Shown: positions 6,295-6,818 of the stretch, one piece after another | Numbering within the stretch: position 1 is the stretch's first letter | Layout of the letters: each line of letters begins with the position of its first letter | NCBI GenBank assembly: GCA_014860175.1 | Contig: JACZKF010000615.1 | Coordinates: forward strand, 1-6,818 | DNA: 6,818 nt | Direction: 5' to 3' | Source of the DNA: Desulfuromonadales bacterium | GTDB lineage: Bacteria > Desulfobacterota > Desulfuromonadia > Desulfuromonadales > JACZKF01 | The notes under the pieces: model-generated | Seen by the model: only the letters and a program-made list of their open reading frames with translations | Database searches by the model: none | What the model was told of the DNA's origin: nothing | Program-made: the position numbers and the translations under genes

Positions 6295-6818
6295 GACCAC
6301 CCCCGGTGGGCCAGAACCGACCAGGTCAGAAGCACGGCGCAGGTCACGAAGATGTAGAACAGATAGAGATGCACTTTGCCCTGCTGGATAAATCGGAGCC
6401 GTTGGCAGCGCTCGGCAACGCTCCGAAAGGCCGGCAGAAAGATTGAGCTCAGCACCGGGTCGGGCGCCTCCTGCGACCACGACGCCGGCGGCGGGAACAG
6501 CCCGGCCGGCGGGCCGCCGGCCGGATGCGGCCGAAGCGGCACCGGAAACAGCTGCTTCTGGGCGAGCTCGGCGTAGCCTCCGGCGGTGTACTGCATGCGA
6601 CTGCTGGCGGCCGGGTAGCCGCAGCCCCAGGTGGCGACGGTCGCCGCCGGGCGCCACTTGCGCCCCCAGCGACCCACCAGCAGGAGGGACAAAACGAGAA
6701 GCAGGAGGAGGACGGCGGCCAGACGACCGATCGGTCCGATGACCGGAGCGACCGCCGGCAACGGGCCAACCCCTGCGGCCAGCAGCATCCGGGCCGGCCG
6801 CAGGATCAGCTCAAGAAC
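6288..6818 (-). CDS. hyfB: HyfB-like antiporter-type subunit, C-terminal end only (first of a tandem pair, cut by window edge)
   Basis: The frame is open from the right edge to TAA at 6288-6290, giving 176 residues with no start visible. It begins VLELILRPAR, then has a hydrophobic helix (about 33-49) and the HyfB/HycC C-terminal signature TWGCGY (63-68) plus RMQYT (74-78). A Pro/Gly/Ala-rich loop follows (about 92-113), then IQQGKVHLYLFYIFV (144-158), which forms the closing amphipathic and membrane segment typical of HyfB. The same signature occurs at the end of the next gene, so the two are tandem paralogues with clearly different sequences, not a recent duplication. Its stop overlaps the start of that next gene by 7 bases. 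The channel residues of the main antiporter domain lie beyond the window, so activity cannot be judged. Confidence 0.85.
   Translation of the reverse strand, partial: VLELILRPARMLLAAGVGPLPAVAPVIGPIGRLAAVLLLLLVLSLLLVGRWGRKWRPAATVATWGCGYPAASSRMQYTAGGYAELAQKQLFPVPLRPHPAGGPPAGLFPPPASWSQEAPDPVLSSIFLPAFRSVAERCQRLRFIQQGKVHLYLFYIFVTCAVLLTWSVLAHRGWSW
6502..6524. repeat. 23-base near-perfect GC palindrome inside the first hyfB-like gene
   Basis: Two 11-base arms (CCGGCCGGCGG and its reverse complement) flank a single central base. It lies in codons for the Pro/Gly/Ala-rich loop between the RMQYT motif and the final helix. A hairpin with 10 paired bases is possible in DNA or RNA. It may be just a by-product of GC-rich Pro/Gly/Ala codons. 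Confidence 0.6.

Noticed and set aside
5056..6357. 433-codon open frame on the plus strand
   Set aside because: It is fully antisense to the HyfB-like gene. Its product is a Gln/Gly/Asp/Arg-rich string without any domain, typical of the shadow frame opposite a GC-rich membrane protein gene.
6295..6657. N-terminal extension of the second HyfB-like gene up to an ATG at 6657
   Set aside because: The added residues are Arg/Ala/Gly/Pro-rich, not membrane-like, and lie over the preceding gene in a different frame. ATG 6294 gives the family's usual length and a hydrophobic first helix.

Overview
All recognisable genes lie on the minus strand and form one compact operon, transcribed from position 6818 towards position 1. 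It encodes the membrane arm and the start of the catalytic arm of a complex related to hydrogenase-4, formate hydrogenlyase and complex I. In transcription order the genes are: (1) the C-terminal end of a HyfB-like antiporter subunit, cut by the right edge (6288-6818); (2) a complete second HyfB-like subunit (4324-6294); (3) a HyfC/HycD/NuoH-like subunit (3408-4319); (4) a HyfE/NuoK-related subunit (2715-3353); (5) a HyfF/NuoN-like antiporter subunit (1280-2713); (6) a HyfG/HycE/NuoCD-like large subunit, cut by the left edge (1-1283).

The key observation concerns the large subunit. It has the fused 30-kDa (NuoC) and 49-kDa (NuoD) architecture of group 4 hydrogenase large subunits. However, the N-terminal Ni-binding motif (Arg-x-Cys-Gly-x-Cys) is replaced by a cysteine-free stretch, and no CxxC occurs anywhere in the visible 427 residues. 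This matches the 'Ehr' (energy-converting hydrogenase-related) complexes reported from Geobacter and others as intermediates between complex I and group 4 [NiFe] hydrogenases. The complex is therefore probably not a hydrogenase, and its electron donor and acceptor cannot be told from the sequence. Genes for a NuoB-like small subunit and a NuoI-like ferredoxin subunit would be expected beyond the left edge; they are not visible here.

Packing is very tight. Gene 1/gene 2 overlap by 7 bases, gene 2/gene 3 are 4 bases apart, gene 4/gene 5 are 1 base apart, and gene 5/gene 6 share an ATGA stop/start overlap. The only real gap is 54 bases between the hyfC-like and hyfE-like genes. It is AT-richer than its surroundings, with a terminator-like inverted repeat at its upstream end. 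In the E. coli hyf operon hyfD sits at this junction; here hyfD is absent and an extra hyfB-like gene sits upstream instead.

The DNA is strongly GC-rich with G/C-ending codons, which explains the long open frames on the plus strand. Gene content and composition suggest a GC-rich anaerobe, plausibly of the Desulfuromonadales/Geobacter group. That placement is inference from known Ehr distribution, not a sequence match. No tRNA, rRNA, CRISPR array, insertion sequence or phage gene was seen.
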